A stretch of 64,000 nucleotides of DNA from NCBI GenBank assembly GCA_933228895.1, contig OW121854.1, positions 60,430,609 to 60,494,608 of the forward strand, in the 5' to 3' direction. The DNA is from Platycnemis pennipes. Taxonomy: Eukaryota; Arthropoda; Insecta; Odonata; Platycnemididae. The translations under genes and the position numbers were made by a program. Positions 1-17,201 of the stretch are shown one piece after another (position 1 is the stretch's first letter; each line of letters opens with the position of its first letter). Below the pieces are notes generated by a model. It did not search any database. It was not told the origin of the DNA and saw nothing but the letters and a program-made list of their open reading frames with translations.

Positions 1-640
1 TAATCTCTTCATATTCCCATATTTCTTCTCTTTTACATCTGTCACTACTTGCTCGCCATATTTCATATGAGGACTTCCTTTGCCATTCCTTCCATTCATT
101 TGTCCCTCGACGATTGTCTTTATGAGACCATCACGCCTCGATACATAGCCAATTAAGTTGTCCCGTCTTCTTTTCAAAGTATTCGGTAGACTTCTCTTTA
201 ATCCCACTCTCCTTAATACTTCTCAGTTGGTCACTTGTTCGATTAATTTTATTTTATTCATTCTTTAATCATTTTAGCCATATTTCAAATGCTTCCAGCC
301 TTGATTTCTCTGTTGCTGTTAACGCCCATGCCTCCTGCCATAATAAACCATGTTCCATATAGCACGTATGTTCTAGTAAAATACTTCCTCACTCCCACTC
401 CTTCATTTGCCCCTGTAAGCATATTTTTTGGTAAAATGACCTTTTCGCCTGGGACATTTAACAGGCAATTTCTTTCTTGCTTCGCCAATAGCTGGTTTCT
501 CGGCTTTCCAAGAAACAATACTCTTTCACATCCTCAAACTTTGTTTTTCGTAGTTTAATTTTGGTCTTGGATTCTTTCCTCCTCCTGCATACCAATACCT
601 TCTTTTTCTTTTTATTGATCTTCCAGTGATATCTGGGCAT
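1..640 (-). pseudogene. Non-LTR retrotransposon reverse transcriptase, C-terminal remnant
   Basis: Read on the minus strand, the three frames together give the C-terminal (thumb to end) part of a LINE-type reverse transcriptase. In order: KTKFEDVKEYCFLES (the FKYLGS-like segment), LWQEAWALTATEKSRLEAFE (the LYGSEAWT..EKxRLEAFE segment), EQVTN.EVLRRVGLKRSL, LIGYVSRRDGLIKTIVEG and EQVVTDVKEKKYGNMKR. Several frameshifts and stops separate these blocks, so it is dead. The catalytic palm with the YxDD box would lie above position 640 in this orientation and is not seen, and the 3' end runs off the left edge. The closing block closely matches the copy ending near 55060, so the two belong to one family. 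The family name (RTE, CR1 or similar) cannot be fixed by eye. Confidence 0.8.
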
Positions 641-1836
641 TGTCTTCTCTTATAACAGCTTGAAATGAATTATCGAGAATATTATTACTTATATCGCCCC
701 CATAGGAATGCATAACCCTGACAGTCACCTATCGTATGTTCTAGAGGCCCTGAGTGCGTGTTTTCGTTGCGTTTTTCAACCCTCACCCATGTGGAGGCAT
801 GGGCGAGAGGGAGAACGAATCGTTTGAACAGTTTTACCCTTCAAGATGTGTGCGGAAAATAGAGGGTTATGGAAGAAGTGTCCGTGAATGAGTCTTTTTT
901 CATTTCCTTACTGATAACACGATAAAAATATTTATAAGAAATATGTAAAAATATTTTTCCACAAATGTTTAGGTGGACAGAAATTCAGACCAAAAAATAG
1001 AACATTTTAAATTCCTAGCATCTGCAGCCATATCTATACAACAAGAACTTTGATTTCTAAGTTTTAACATTTTGCCAATGAATATGGAAGGAAATAAGTT
1101 ACGAAAGGGGAAAATGGTACAAATTTTGTTTCAAATTTGGTTTCAAGCCGAGTGGAACCAATACAAGTTTTATAACATACGAAAAGCTGTTTTTCAATGC
1201 ATGTACCACCATAAGAGCATGAAATGTCATCGAAAAAACATCGAGCGATATCCATACATAGGTATCGTTTGCCCAAGATTTTTGTATGACTGCCAGAAAG
1301 TCCCTTTTGAAAGAAAAAAAAATGATTTTGTGCTACATTTACAGTTTAAAAAACACCAGATCCGTAATTTATTATTATATCTATATGGAGGTGAAATTTT
1401 TCATCAAAATAAAAAACAAATTCTTGCGCGGAGCCTATTGGGATTGCGTAGGAGGGAGTGATGGGGGGGATATGAAATTCGGTCTGCCAGGCCTGGGGGA
1501 GGATAGGGGGGAATGAGGATGGGGTGGGCGCAGCTGCCATCGGTTGGTTCCCCTCTTCTCCCGAATGCCTCAGGAGTTTCCTCTTGTCCCCCTCCCTCCT
1601 CCGCCCACTCTTCCCAACTCCCATTAGCTCTACTCGTGAGACGTCCCCACTCATGCCAAGTCATGCATTTCCCTTCCCACACACTACCCTCCCATCCCCT
1701 CTACGCCGAGCCACGATCCTCATTGGAAGTTTAAAACTCTCCGGGCGTCGGTTTACAAACGAAAATTATAGCCTAAAAATTATTTAACCTCGTTCTACAA
1801 GATGGCGACCTGGGAGTGACGTTGTATATTTAGTTA
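641..1836. other. Non-coding, nothing recognised
   Basis: AT-rich sequence with no supported gene. Positions 1430-1740 form a purine-rich then pyrimidine-rich, moderately GC-rich patch. Its short open frames on both strands look compositional. Confidence 0.6.
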
Positions 1837-2238
1837 AGCCCGTTTCACACGGTACTTGACGAGGTCCAGTATACTGACAAGTATACTAGCTTTCCAGTAT
1901 CTTGTGAATAATACCAGTATGCTGGTTATCAAGCATACTAGCTAGTATACTCCCTGAGCTACTGGATTTCATACTTGATGCGGTACTAGATTTCTAGTAG
2001 GACCCAGTAGCCTAGTAGCTATCGACCAATGAAGTCACGTTACACACGCTGTGCGAACCTCTCTTTTTTTAATTAGTATGGAATCATATGGAATAACTGC
2101 TTCATAGCAATCACAAGCACAATGATCGTGTGAAACCTCCTAGGACGGTTCCAATCATGCTAAATTTCCGTCCTCACTATTAAGTAGCGGCTAGCACACA
2201 AGGTCTTGTGCTGGATCAAGTATCGAGTGAAACGGGCT
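1837..2238. mobile_element. PIF/Harbinger-type MITE
   Basis: The ends are near-perfect terminal inverted repeats of about 24 bp. The left end reads AGCCCGTTTCACACGGTACT, and the reverse complement of the right end reads AGCCCGTTTCACTCGATACT. The element is flanked on both sides by TTA (1834-1836 and 2239-2241), the target duplication typical of PIF/Harbinger elements. At 402 bp it has no open frame and is non-autonomous. Its left half is full of short palindromic AGTATACT-type words. The superfamily call rests on TSD and TIR form only, since no transposase is present. Confidence 0.8.
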
Positions 2239-2478
2239 TTAGTCTCTGATTTTAGTCGCTCGAGGATATGATGCCGCTTTGCGCGTGGAAAATAATTTCA
2301 AGACGTGCGTCGGCTCTCGTTTGGTACACAAGCACTCTAGACCCACATTAATGTATTTTGTCACAATCGTAATTAGCAGTTTTCTACCCGGATTAACAGC
2401 ATACCTAAATGCCTTTATAATGCCGAATCTGAGAGCGCGTAATTGGCTTTCAGTTAATAATTATAGACTCACACAAGA

Positions 2479-2590
2479 ACTTGAACGATGTATTTTTCGC
2501 ACTTTATCAAGTAAATAAAACCCTACCGGTTTCGACACTCTCGTGTAATTATCTAGGGTACGTACTCTGTGAAAAATGAATCGTTCAAGT
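2479..2590. repeat. Inverted repeat enclosing a hammerhead-like motif
   Basis: The left arm (2479-2498, ACTTGAACGATGTATTTTTC) pairs with the right arm (2571-2590) with two mismatches in 20. The 72 bases between hold the structured motif described at 2524-2556. On the minus strand the arms could act as an extended closing stem for that motif. There is no coding content. Confidence 0.7.
2524..2556 (-). ncRNA. Hammerhead-ribozyme-like motif (decayed)
   Basis: The minus strand reads CTAGATAAT, then a hairpin with ACAC/GTGT arms and a GAGA loop, then GAAA, then CCGGTA. With A15.1 of GAAA, ACC/GGT forms a 3-bp stem III and the terminal A is a permitted cleavage base. The first box should be CUGANGA, and here it is CUAGAUAA (an inserted A and G8 changed). 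It therefore looks like an inactive relative of the better copy at 30371-30407. Confidence 0.35.
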
Positions 2591-5500
2591 TTTTCTGCCA
2601 GCATATCACTTTTTCACAAAATATCTCATGATTGCATTCAGCTTGACATAATTATAGGCTATTGTAGAGAAACTTAGGCTCAGTGAATTTTTATGAAAAA
2701 ATTACGTTACCAGAGAGCCACGTTAAAACATTCACATGCTTGCTTTTAGTCACAGAGTGGAATCTGAAAATTAAGTTTTACAAGATTTCAGTATTTATTA
2801 TGGTTCGTCGTAGAAAATGTTGAAACTGGAAATGTTTAATCGTAATTTTATGTATAGCATAATGAAATTAAAGCTACTTTGCATACCTAAACCAAATCCA
2901 AAAAGACAATTTATCTTCCGATTGGAAAGATACCTACTCTTGATTTATCGTCATTTGAGAACAAGCTTTCTGACGATTGATGTATGAGTATTATAAAAAT
3001 ATGCAATAAATGTAATATTAAGTTAGATATTGAAAATTAATGGCGAAGGAGACCTTCAAAATACACGTTTTGATTGATTAACTCCCCCTGAATATTTAAT
3101 TAATCACAGAAACTCCGGGTTTTTAAAACTTTCTTTACTTTATAACCCACGGGAAATCCACCCGACGATGAAATAAAGTCGCAAGGCATTGTGCTCCGTG
3201 CCCTCAAGTCGAATTGATGGTTTGTTTGTTGGTTTAATTTGGGATTTCGCTAAGACGGGGTTTTAAAAAGATCAGAGCGGAGAAAACGATCTAATGTACG
3301 AGCGGTAGAGATATAAATCGAGGACTTCTATCCTTTGGGCTTAACATGGCTTACGCTTCGTTTCTGAAGAAGTTATCGAAGATTAGTTGCCGTGAGACAT
3401 CGCCGCAGTATGGATGTCGGGAAAGGGGACTAGGTGACTGAATATTTGAAACCTTATCAATTCCGGAAGATTGGATACATGGGTGTCTCCTCAAGAATAA
3501 TGTTGATCACCTACATAACTAAGATTAAATTATTCTAAATAATGTTAATCTGTGTCATTTAACTCCGGAGGTTTATAGCAGTTTAGATGCATGAATTATT
3601 GTCGGATTCTCAAACGGGTCAGGCTCACCATCTCCTCCGACGATTAGATGACCGCCTCGCTCATCGTCTTCAGGGCAGTTTGTTTACTCCGCAGGGAGCA
3701 TATGACTCCCATATTGTTTTTTATCTATATATTTTGGAGTGCAGAAAATTGGCTCCTAAAAATTCAAACAGGTGATATGAGCGAATATGTGTTTTTTATA
3801 TTAATCAGTATGTACGTGGAAAGGAAGAAGTGTGAAGAACACCTATAAAAGAAATAGAACAGGTCATCGGTTTGAAGAATATAAGTGAATGAAACTGGTC
3901 ATCGGCATGGTAAGTTGTCAATAATGGCTACGGAGTAGTGGAAGACAAGGCAATAGCCATTAGTATTCTAATAGCTATTACTATTCTAATCCATTAGCAT
4001 TCTAATAGACAATATAATAATAAAAGAACCTACTATGTTAGATAAGTCAATGACGTTATTGATTAATACAAATGGAAATTATCGATGCCTGTGTACTACT
4101 TGGTATTTGGTATTAAATTGAAAAAAGCGTAGACTCTCTCAAAGTTTTCTCCGAGGCTTTTAGATGTCACAGATGTTGGGTTAAAGGGTATTATGTAGAT
4201 GTAAACAAAAGAACCTATTCTAAAGCTAAACGTACGTACATCTACGCGTAGTTATTACCACGTTCTTAGAGTACTAATTCGACTATCTTAGAATATTTGA
4301 AGATCGTGGTTCTAACCAAATTACGAGGGTTAATTCAAAGGGAATTTGCAGTAATTTTGGAGTTTCAACCAGAGCGCAAGTGAAATGAGACCTCAATGTC
4401 GATTTATGTTTCGTAGTGACTGGATCAATAAAAATATGGTACGAAAGGTATATCGATTTCGGTAAATATTATTCATATGCCTGTATGTCTGACGATCACC
4501 AACACCTTGAGATTGAGAATATTATCAACACCTCGATACGGACGATGTGTATCTTTTCAAATATTGTATAGCTCAAATAAATATATTTGTCAACGCCCAA
4601 TATACCTATTGTTGTTGATATTTTGTCCGTCGAACAAAACGTTTTTTCCGTTGAAACATCTTCTCCACCACTAGCATTTGGCATTTTTCGTAGCTCTAAA
4701 TTAAAAACTCAATGTCACCCCTCTTAACGCGTGCGATATCTAATTTCATGGCATAGGCCGTACTGCTAGGGCCGCTCGCATGATTACCCGAAGTTATAAT
4801 CGCAGGATACTTCTGTTTTCGGATCCACCATCAGCGCCACCATAGAAATGAACGTGAACCACGGCGAGCAAATGGGGTGAGAACGTTTCGATGCCGAAAA
4901 AAACGATGTCGGTTGGAGGGGGGACGGACGTTTAGTTAGAAGTGCTGTTAAACAAGAGACGAGGGAGGGATTAAAAGGGTGCAAAGCGAGCCAAAGAGGA
5001 TAAGCGGCGTGCGGTGAAGGGAGTCGAAGATTTAAATCACTCGTCGAGAGTAACGGCCGGCGTGGGAGGTAGAACGAGGGAGGAGCGAAGAGCAGTTGCT
5101 TTGTGGAAGGCGGAAGTTTTGGGAGCGGAGAAATGGGAGCCAACAAGACAGCGGGAATGGATGACAAGTTCAAAGAGGGAGAGGAGAGAAATATATAGAG
5201 ATGATGAGAGCGCTGCTATTTCGGGGCGATCCAAGGATAGACGCATAAACTAGATCTAATATGCGCGCGTACTTGTGGCATCCCACTGGCGTAGTCAGAA
5301 AGTCCCCGAAGCGAAGTGCCATATTCCCAAGATTCCACCTTCCGTAAAAGGTCGTTTATGCTAGTACTATCGGAACGCGTGGATCGACTGGTTCTAAAAA
5401 TATTACTCTCGTCTCAAAATATGATCGATTTTGTCTCTAATCTTATTATTATCTATCCCCGAGATGTTTGCCTAAAATACAGGATTCTCATTAAAATCAG

Positions 5501-5734
5501 TGTTTATAATTTACAAAACCACAGATAAGAATTGAAACTAGAAAAAAAATCATTGCTTTTTTCGTATTAAAAACACTACATTTTGAATTTTACAGGTTTT
5601 TGTCAAAACTCAGTTGCTAGTGCATTATCGACGGCGCAAGCTGCCAATCCTGTGACTAATAAATGATGCACTTGAAAGTGGTTTTTAGAGTTAGATTTTT
5701 AGGAGCTTCCCTTGACACTTCAAAGATAAGTTCT
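2591..5734. other. Non-coding, one minisatellite and one purine-rich patch
   Basis: No gene supported. The sequence is mostly AT-rich and of unique appearance. Positions 4800-5250 are strongly purine-rich on the plus strand, with GGGAGGGA-like words. The facing open frame on the minus strand (4784-5173) is Ser/Pro/Leu-rich and reads as a composition artefact. Confidence 0.55.
3958..4020. repeat. Short imperfect tandem repeat
   Basis: The word ATTCTAATAG or close variants recurs with CATTAG and CTATTA spacers in about three units (near 3960-3980, 3985-4000 and 4001-4015). It is a small AT-rich minisatellite. Confidence 0.6.
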
Positions 5735-5850
5735 TAGAGAAACACTACATCCATGCCCAGGTGAAATTCAAATCTGCAACCTTTGGGTAGCTTGCGTTTG
5801 CGCAGCTAAACGGTATGTACCTAAATGACGAGGCCATAGCAACCAGGTGA
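5735..5850 (-). mobile_element. tRNA-derived SINE-like fragment
   Basis: On the minus strand a degraded B box (GCAGATTTGAATTTC) follows an A-box-like region containing GGTTGCTATGGCC and GTACATACCGTTTAGC. This is the usual layout of a tRNA-derived SINE head. It is strongly diverged. Confidence 0.45.
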
Positions 5851-10676
<4,826 letters not shown>

Positions 10677-11049
10677 TAAGATTATGCCGGCATGGGTAGA
10701 TGCCACAGTTCATTTTCCTGGGCGTCAAATATATAGTAGTTCATAGGATATTGGGCAAGTTGGGATTGGGTTAAGTTTACTTCGTGAAATATCGACATAA
10801 CTGGGGATCGGGCTGCTCCATCCGTTGGCTGGGTCGTCAAACCTCGGAGCCCTTCAATGTCTCTCGTTTAGATTAAGATAATGTGGGGTTTCCCGGCACC
10901 ATTTCTCCGCTTCCTGTATAATTCCTTCCACTCCTAAACCCTTCCTTTTTAAAATGGCCTTAAGGTGTGGTTAACCTATTCCAAATCAGTGCTACTATTA
11001 GGGGTAAAATGCTACGGTGTTTTGTAATCCCTAGATCTTAAACCTAAAC

Positions 11050-11140
11050 AATACATAGAATTCATCCCGGGGTCGGAGTTTGAATCATCGACCTATGGAA
11101 TGACGGGCCAGGGCTATGCAAATCTGGCAACCACCTACGA
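11050..11140 (-). mobile_element. tRNA-derived SINE-like fragment
   Basis: The minus strand shows GTAGGTGGTTGCCAG (A-box side), then GGTCGATGATTCAAAC in B-box position. Spacing is tRNA-like. The tail is not resolved. Confidence 0.5.
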
Positions 11141-11789
11141 AAATGTTTAATTTAAATTGTTTCTACATATTAATTTGCCCTTAAAGAGTACCAACTAATA
11201 ATTTCACTTAACTTCAAATAAAGAGGGGCTATCTTATTAAAAATATACCGAAATAAAATGTGTGTTAGGTTAAATAACAAAACACATTCATCATTGCGTT
11301 CGAAATATTCTACCACCTAATACAGATATTATTCTTTCAAATATAATTTAACGTTCGTCTCTGTAGTTGTCACCACGAGTCAATATGAAGTAATGGATCA
11401 TTCAAAAATCTTTGATAGCTACTAACAAAACGGCTAAATACATAATGTCAAAAGAATTTGGATATAGCCTAATTTAATCTTGACCTATTCGTACAGCGCT
11501 TAATATAAATAGCCGAGTCTCTCACCGCAATTCGTACTACAGGCATGACGTTACATTCAGTGGAATTCAAACTGTGAGAATGTGAAGCCAGTAGGGAAAA
11601 ATATGAGAAGAGCGCGACGACGAAGAAAATAGCTTTCAGGTGCCTTAAATTTCATGGTTTCCTCAGCAAAATTAATTTTAACTGATCGGTTGGGGAGGGG
11701 TATCTGTTTACAGGGGAAACCGCTAGACTGTTTTAATGACTGCTCCTACATTTAGGTTCAAAAATAAACTCTGTGTTTGCGCGTCTCCC

Positions 11790-11812
11790 CCCTCTCTCTC
11801 TCTCTCTCTCTT
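11790..11812 (+). repeat. CT microsatellite
   Basis: About eight to nine consecutive CT units after a short C-run. Confidence 0.85.
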
Positions 11813-12224
11813 TGGGTGCTCACGAAGCATTCAGAACCGAACATCAACTTTTACGAGTGCGGGCCGTGCTGCCAATAGCAAAAGGAGAAAGGAAGTGCCC
11901 AGTTGCATAGGGAGGTATTCCAATCGCTCGAAAGATACTGAACGTGTTTACTCGAAGGAGAAAATTCATGGAGTGCCAGCGTTGTAGAATGAAGCCTCGG
12001 GGTTGTCCTTGTGAGGTTCATTGCGTATGAGTTATCGAATTGCACCCTCAACAAATCTGGACGCGCCGATTGTCCTCGGCGTCAGTATTAGCCTGTCGTT
12101 TCTGATAGCTCAAGAGTTTGCAAGTTTAATGATCAATTCATTTACCGGAATATTATCGCTCTTGAGGTGCTCACTTAATGATACGAAAGACGATTGTGGA
12201 TTCCACAGCGTAAATCCCTGCCAC

Positions 12225-12300
12225 TGTCGAGACATTAACCCGGGCCCTCGAGATGGTAACCCAAGACACCAGCCACCACACCACCGTAATACGTATCCCA
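12225..12300 (-). mobile_element. tRNA-derived SINE-like head
   Basis: The minus strand reads TGGTGTGGTGGCTGGTGTC, then TTACCATCTCGAGGGCCCGG and a B-box-like GGGTTAATGTCTC. This is tRNA-like order with a degenerate B box. Confidence 0.5.
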
Positions 12301-15082
12301 TGTGCCCTCGTTCTTGATATGAAAGATACAGTGGGAATGACGGTAATGTCGATATTTATCTTCAATAGGATTGCATCTTATATGTTGCAGATGCAATCAT
12401 CCAGTCAATGTGTTAATATTTTTATCATTGGACTAGGCCGAAGCTTGGTGGAAAAAGGGTCTTTTGGTTTATATAGATTTATACAGCCTATTAACATTAA
12501 CACGTTCCATTACACGCAGACGATGTTGATATATCGTCAACAGATCATATTGTAATTAAAAACGTATTCTATGAAATGGTAGAACTGGGTAATTTAAGCC
12601 CAGCATATCATGGAAATGGAATGGAAGGGAAAAGTGGACTTTTTACATGGGCACGACGGCCTGAACGACACTGCACTGTAATTCTCGAAGTGGCCGATCG
12701 TAAAGTCAATGAATCGTGACCACCCAGGAACTCATTTGCACCGTCTCCCCACTTGAAGTAAACTGGATAATTTAAAGACTCACCGACTACACCCCGAAAC
12801 TCGGCGGAATGGAACTGACGCATCGCCGCGCTGAAACATTCGAAAATACTCGGAAAAATTCGAGGAAAATAAACACCATCGGGGGGGAAGGAGTTAGCAA
12901 AAGGAGGAAGAGGAGGAAGTTTGGTTGGGGGACGAAAGATTACGCTGGGAGGAACAGGAAAAACAAAAGACTGTCGGGTCGCGAAGGGGAAATGGATGGA
13001 GTAGGGAAGGGTTTCGGAGCCTGAAGCAGGAGGTGGAGGAGAGGAGAGGCAGAGAGTGAATGCTTACTGGATTGGAGCGCCGTCTGGCTAGACGGGGGCA
13101 GAGAAGCTACGCGCGCCAACTCCCTCACCCGCCCTGAATGGGTTTGAACGTCTTCCAGATGCGAATCTCAATTACACACCATCGTACCGTGTCGGACGTA
13201 GGGGCGGGGAAACGAAGGCGGAGGGGCCCACACACGTCGGAATAGACCCCTTCCCCTCCTTACCACTCCACCAACTCTTTCTCCGCCTTTTTGCATATCC
13301 CACATATCTTCCTCTCCACGGTGCAGAAACTCAACCTTTCTTTTCCTTTCCTTTCCCCGAGCATTCAGGAATACGCACGAAACCAACCAACTCTTCCGAA
13401 TCCAATAGCCACCATTTCCCTCGCTTGTCCGTTTACTGTTCACTGAAAGTCAGGCGCTTCTATTCACATTTTGCCTCTATTTTCGTATCCTTGACTATTG
13501 TTACTAAAAAAAACTCTTTCTTGGAGCTAACGGTACAACATACCCTCACAAATATTATTTATGTTTACCTTCTAGGCATTTTATATTGATCTGTATTAGA
13601 AAATATACACATGTCGATAAATACAAGAATTTCTCGCTTACATGGACTGAATTTTTAGCAGTAGTAGGTATGTATAGTCTCATACCTTGCGCTGTAATTT
13701 TTTTAATATCCTTGCATTTTTCCTCAATCTAATTTCAATTCTCAATTGAGCTAATTCAACTAAGTTACCTTTTTTTGATTAAATACGTTAGGTGTTCAAA
13801 TTGCAATTTTTTTCTCCTCAAGAGGGCTTATTAAGAACATACTCGGCATTTGTAACTCCTCTGATGATGATATTTTTTTAATATCACGAACTCGAATGCC
13901 ATACTAGCTGTCATAATAGTCGCTTATTCATTATCCTCAGTATGGTCTCCATTTGATGTTTACCCCTCCCATCCACTTCCATATTTGTACCGAAGAAAAA
14001 TATTGATATTTTGGATCGATATTTTTTATCCGTCGAGGCATGAAAGATTTTATCCCATACGTACACCATCGTCCATATGACTCCTAATCATTCTACAGCT
14101 CTATCCGCTTTCCATTCGTGCCCGTACCTATATGTCTCGCTTCCTATTTTTCTTCCTTCGGCTCCATATTCTCTCCACCTCTCTCCACAACCTCCTCCCG
14201 CAACTCCTTCGAAAATCTCTTTTCGAGCTTCCTCGTCGCGATCACTCAACTTTCAAACTGCTCGCCACCCTTGGCTCCTCTAGAGAAAAAGAATGTAGGC
14301 GAGACCCCGGCTTTGGGAAGGAGGAAGAAAGAATACACCCTCCACTGTCCGGGAGACAAATTCGGGTCCACCAAACTTTTTGAGATAAAGGCGTGAATTT
14401 GTTTTCTTCCAAAGCGAGAGACAGGTGTTGTGCATCGCTTTTTTTGTTTTACGGGGGATAATAATGCGCTTTGGAAATGTATTCATCCCAGTTTATATCA
14501 TGACACGACCCTTTGCCCATGCTAAATATTTAGCATACCCTCGGGTTTGCGAGACACTAGAGTTAGAGATACATGATAAGATAAGATGCATCTTTAAGTT
14601 GAACTTTAAGGAACGGTGGCAGACGTTTCTATTAATGATGCAACATTTTCGTTTCTATAATCGTGGTCTCGGTGCATGAAACAATCACTAAGCCAAATTT
14701 TACAGAGTTTTCGGGGTTATGGTCATTGGTTAATATACTAACTTTAGAGCTTTAAATCTCAGTGCATGGGATGTGTATAAAAGACCGAAGAAGAATTTAT
14801 AGCTTGTACTCGAATAAGGATATATGCATATGAAATGGGCGCACTTATATCGCAAACCATCATTAATCAATTTTTTTTAATTCACAGTGACTAGGACTTA
14901 TAATTTCCAAAACAATTATTCAAAAGGGAAGTAAATAAATTATTCTTCTCAAGGAAAACTAAACTAAAATCCAAGATATATCGAATTCTAGCAAAACAAT
15001 TACCTGATTTGGACGTTTTCGGTGAAGACAGAGTTGATATAATTTAAAAGCGATAGTTATGTCGTATAAATAGAGCATCATC

Positions 15083-15180
15083 ATCAGCAATCAACTATCC
15101 TCAGATTGGTTTGACTTTCACTCTCCACTTGATTCTCCTATCGGCTAATCTCTCAATATTTCTTCTCTTTCACATCCTTC
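15083..15180 (-). pseudogene. 3' end of the same LINE family as 1-640
   Basis: The minus strand carries KDVKEKKY, then a frameshift, then IERLADRRIKWRVKVKPI, followed by a stop and a GATGATGATG tail (CATCATCATC on the plus strand near 15080). The copies at 1-640 and 54700-55135 have the matching blocks DVKEKKYGNMKR and VKEKNYGNMKMLTDGRILWR. It is a severely 5'-truncated insertion of about 100 bp, as is common for LINEs. Confidence 0.7.
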
Positions 15181-15614
15181 ATTATAAATAGAGCATAGAA
15201 TGAAAAATTTACAAGTAGAAGAAACAAATAGAGGTGAGTCATTGTTTTTCATGACAATAAGATCGTTGTAATTCTCTCGATCAAATGCTGTAATGTAGTA
15301 AAAAAATAATAATGCAATCCTTACCACGTCATCCTACCTCTAATATCTTATATATTTACCCACCTATTCCCAACATATCACAGGTTCTTCCACCCAAAAC
15401 GGTCTTCAACGTCCCATTATTATCCATCACCTCCTCTATTCCATAACACGTTTTGATTTTTGGGCTGCAGCAATTACCGATCTAATTTTCTCTTGAAACT
15501 TTTTCTATTCATATGCCACATCGTCGACTCCTTGAGTTCGTTAGTACTCCGCCTTTCTCCAAATGTGCATCTGAAATGTCTTCAAATAGAGGTTCGTAAA
15601 TCCCTTATAGATAT

Positions 15615-15815
15615 TCTCATTACATGGGGGCGGTCGTGGTAACCAAGTTGGCAACGCACTAGCCTGGCAACCCAGGGGTCGAGGGTTTGAATCTCTCCCT
15701 CAGCATGGATTCTGTTCTTGTCTTAAGATAAACGTCCTTGATTACATGGGTGCCATGTCCTCAGCTGTTGGAGTGACTAAAAACTCAAGACTAATACTAC
15801 TCCGTTGAAAAGGAA
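15615..15815 (+). mobile_element. tRNA-derived SINE, ACTCAA-tail family
   Basis: The head GGTAACCAAGTTGGCAACGC resembles an A box and is followed by GTCGAGGGTTTGAATC (B box), then CAGCATGGATTCTGTTCTTG. The tail has TAAAAACTCAAGACTAATAC then CCGTTGAAAAG. The same tail form ends the copies near 43510 and 43980. Confidence 0.65.
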
Positions 15816-17201
15816 TTGGGTTCGCGCTGTAGCTAGATTACTGTCCTCCCAATACTTTAAACCTAGTGAAAGAAGATTTTTCTGCGGTATGTATAACAGT
15901 TCGTACTGTTCTGTGTTTAGATCAATTAGGGCTGTATTCAGAATCTCTACTACAGGCTCACTTCTACTGCTAACGTCATAAAATACCTACTTGGAATTCG
16001 AAACGATAGATGGATTCTCCCTGAAAACGTGGTGCTACTTCTCAGCGTCTCACACTGAACGCCTGAACACCTCATAGTAAAGATTTTATGATGCAAGTAG
16101 TATAAGAAAGACTGTAGTTGAGATTCGAATACCGCCCTTAAGTTCCAAGACTTCATCCGTCGGATGGGACGATGAACAGTGCAATAATTGTTTTTTTTTC
16201 GTTCAGAGTAGGCATAGGGCAATGCAGAGTTTGTCGTCACTCTTCCTTCTCTCCCAAAATCTCCTATCCTCCTCTTATCTATTAGAATTCATATAGGTAC
16301 TTAATGGAGTGAATGAGAGTCCTAGTAACAACTCATCGATCAAGGGTGACAATTATCGTATTTTCCAGCATTCAACACGCCGGCAGACGGAATGATTTAA
16401 ATCTATTCTTTCCCGGTTGTGGGATCAAGTAACGCACGTTATTATATATTGGATCGACCTGTAACGCACCGGCCTAGTAACCCCATTCGAATCCCACTGA
16501 ACTTTTGTTTGTTTTAGTGCTAAGACCTTATTTTAAAGCAGCGTTAGCAGTTAGAGCATCTAAAACACCTTGAGTGTATATTTTTTACGACATTATGAAT
16601 AGCTGACATCGGATATTTCGGAGCGAACGCACTCCTGTTTTGACCAAAAGAATCACCTCTCCTGAAGTTTCTTGAGTAAAATCACTAAATCACTTACAAT
16701 GCGCCGGGAGAGACGATCGCAGTGAAGCCCAAGGGTATCTGGAGGGACGCTAAAGGCTTTTAGAGAATGGGGAACGAGAGCATGGGAGGGGAGGGGGAAG
16801 TAGAAATGGCAACCAGGGTGGTTGGCCGAGAATCGTCGAGGAAGAGGGAAGGGGGAAAGTAAACAGAGACCCCGAAAGTGAGCAGAGTACCTAACACACA
16901 AGAGGCTCTACTGTCCTACATTTCCGAAACCCTACTCTGCACCCTCCTCCACACCTTACCCAGCCACGTCTCGATAAACCCACCGCCACTTCAAACCGAC
17001 ACTTCACGGCCGCAAAACTCGACGTTTCTCCTCGTTTATCCAAACGCTCGTGAAAAAAGACCACTTCCAATTCGCTCTTCTTCTGTCCTTCCTTCCCTCT
17101 GCCTCTTGACTTCAGTCGACCACCCTGGAAGCGAAAACACGAGAAGAAAGCCCTGAGACAGCAGGAAATATCCTCGGGAACCACGCAATGTTATTCTCCG
17201 A
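15816..17201. other. Intronic DNA with one SINE head and one skewed island
   Basis: Positions 16690-16870 are G/A-rich and 16900-17140 are C/T-rich with CpGs, with opposing open frames that look compositional. Otherwise there is nothing beyond the SINE head at 16440-16505. Confidence 0.5.
16440..16505 (+). mobile_element. tRNA-derived SINE-like head
   Basis: CCTGTAACGCACCGGCCTAG is followed by CCATTCGAATCCCACTG, a good B box (TTCGAATCC). The tail runs into TTTTAGTGCTAAGACC. Confidence 0.55.

Noticed and set aside
4784..5173. 129-codon minus-strand frame
   Set aside because: Ser/Pro/Leu-rich and opposite a purine-rich tract; no domain or splice context.
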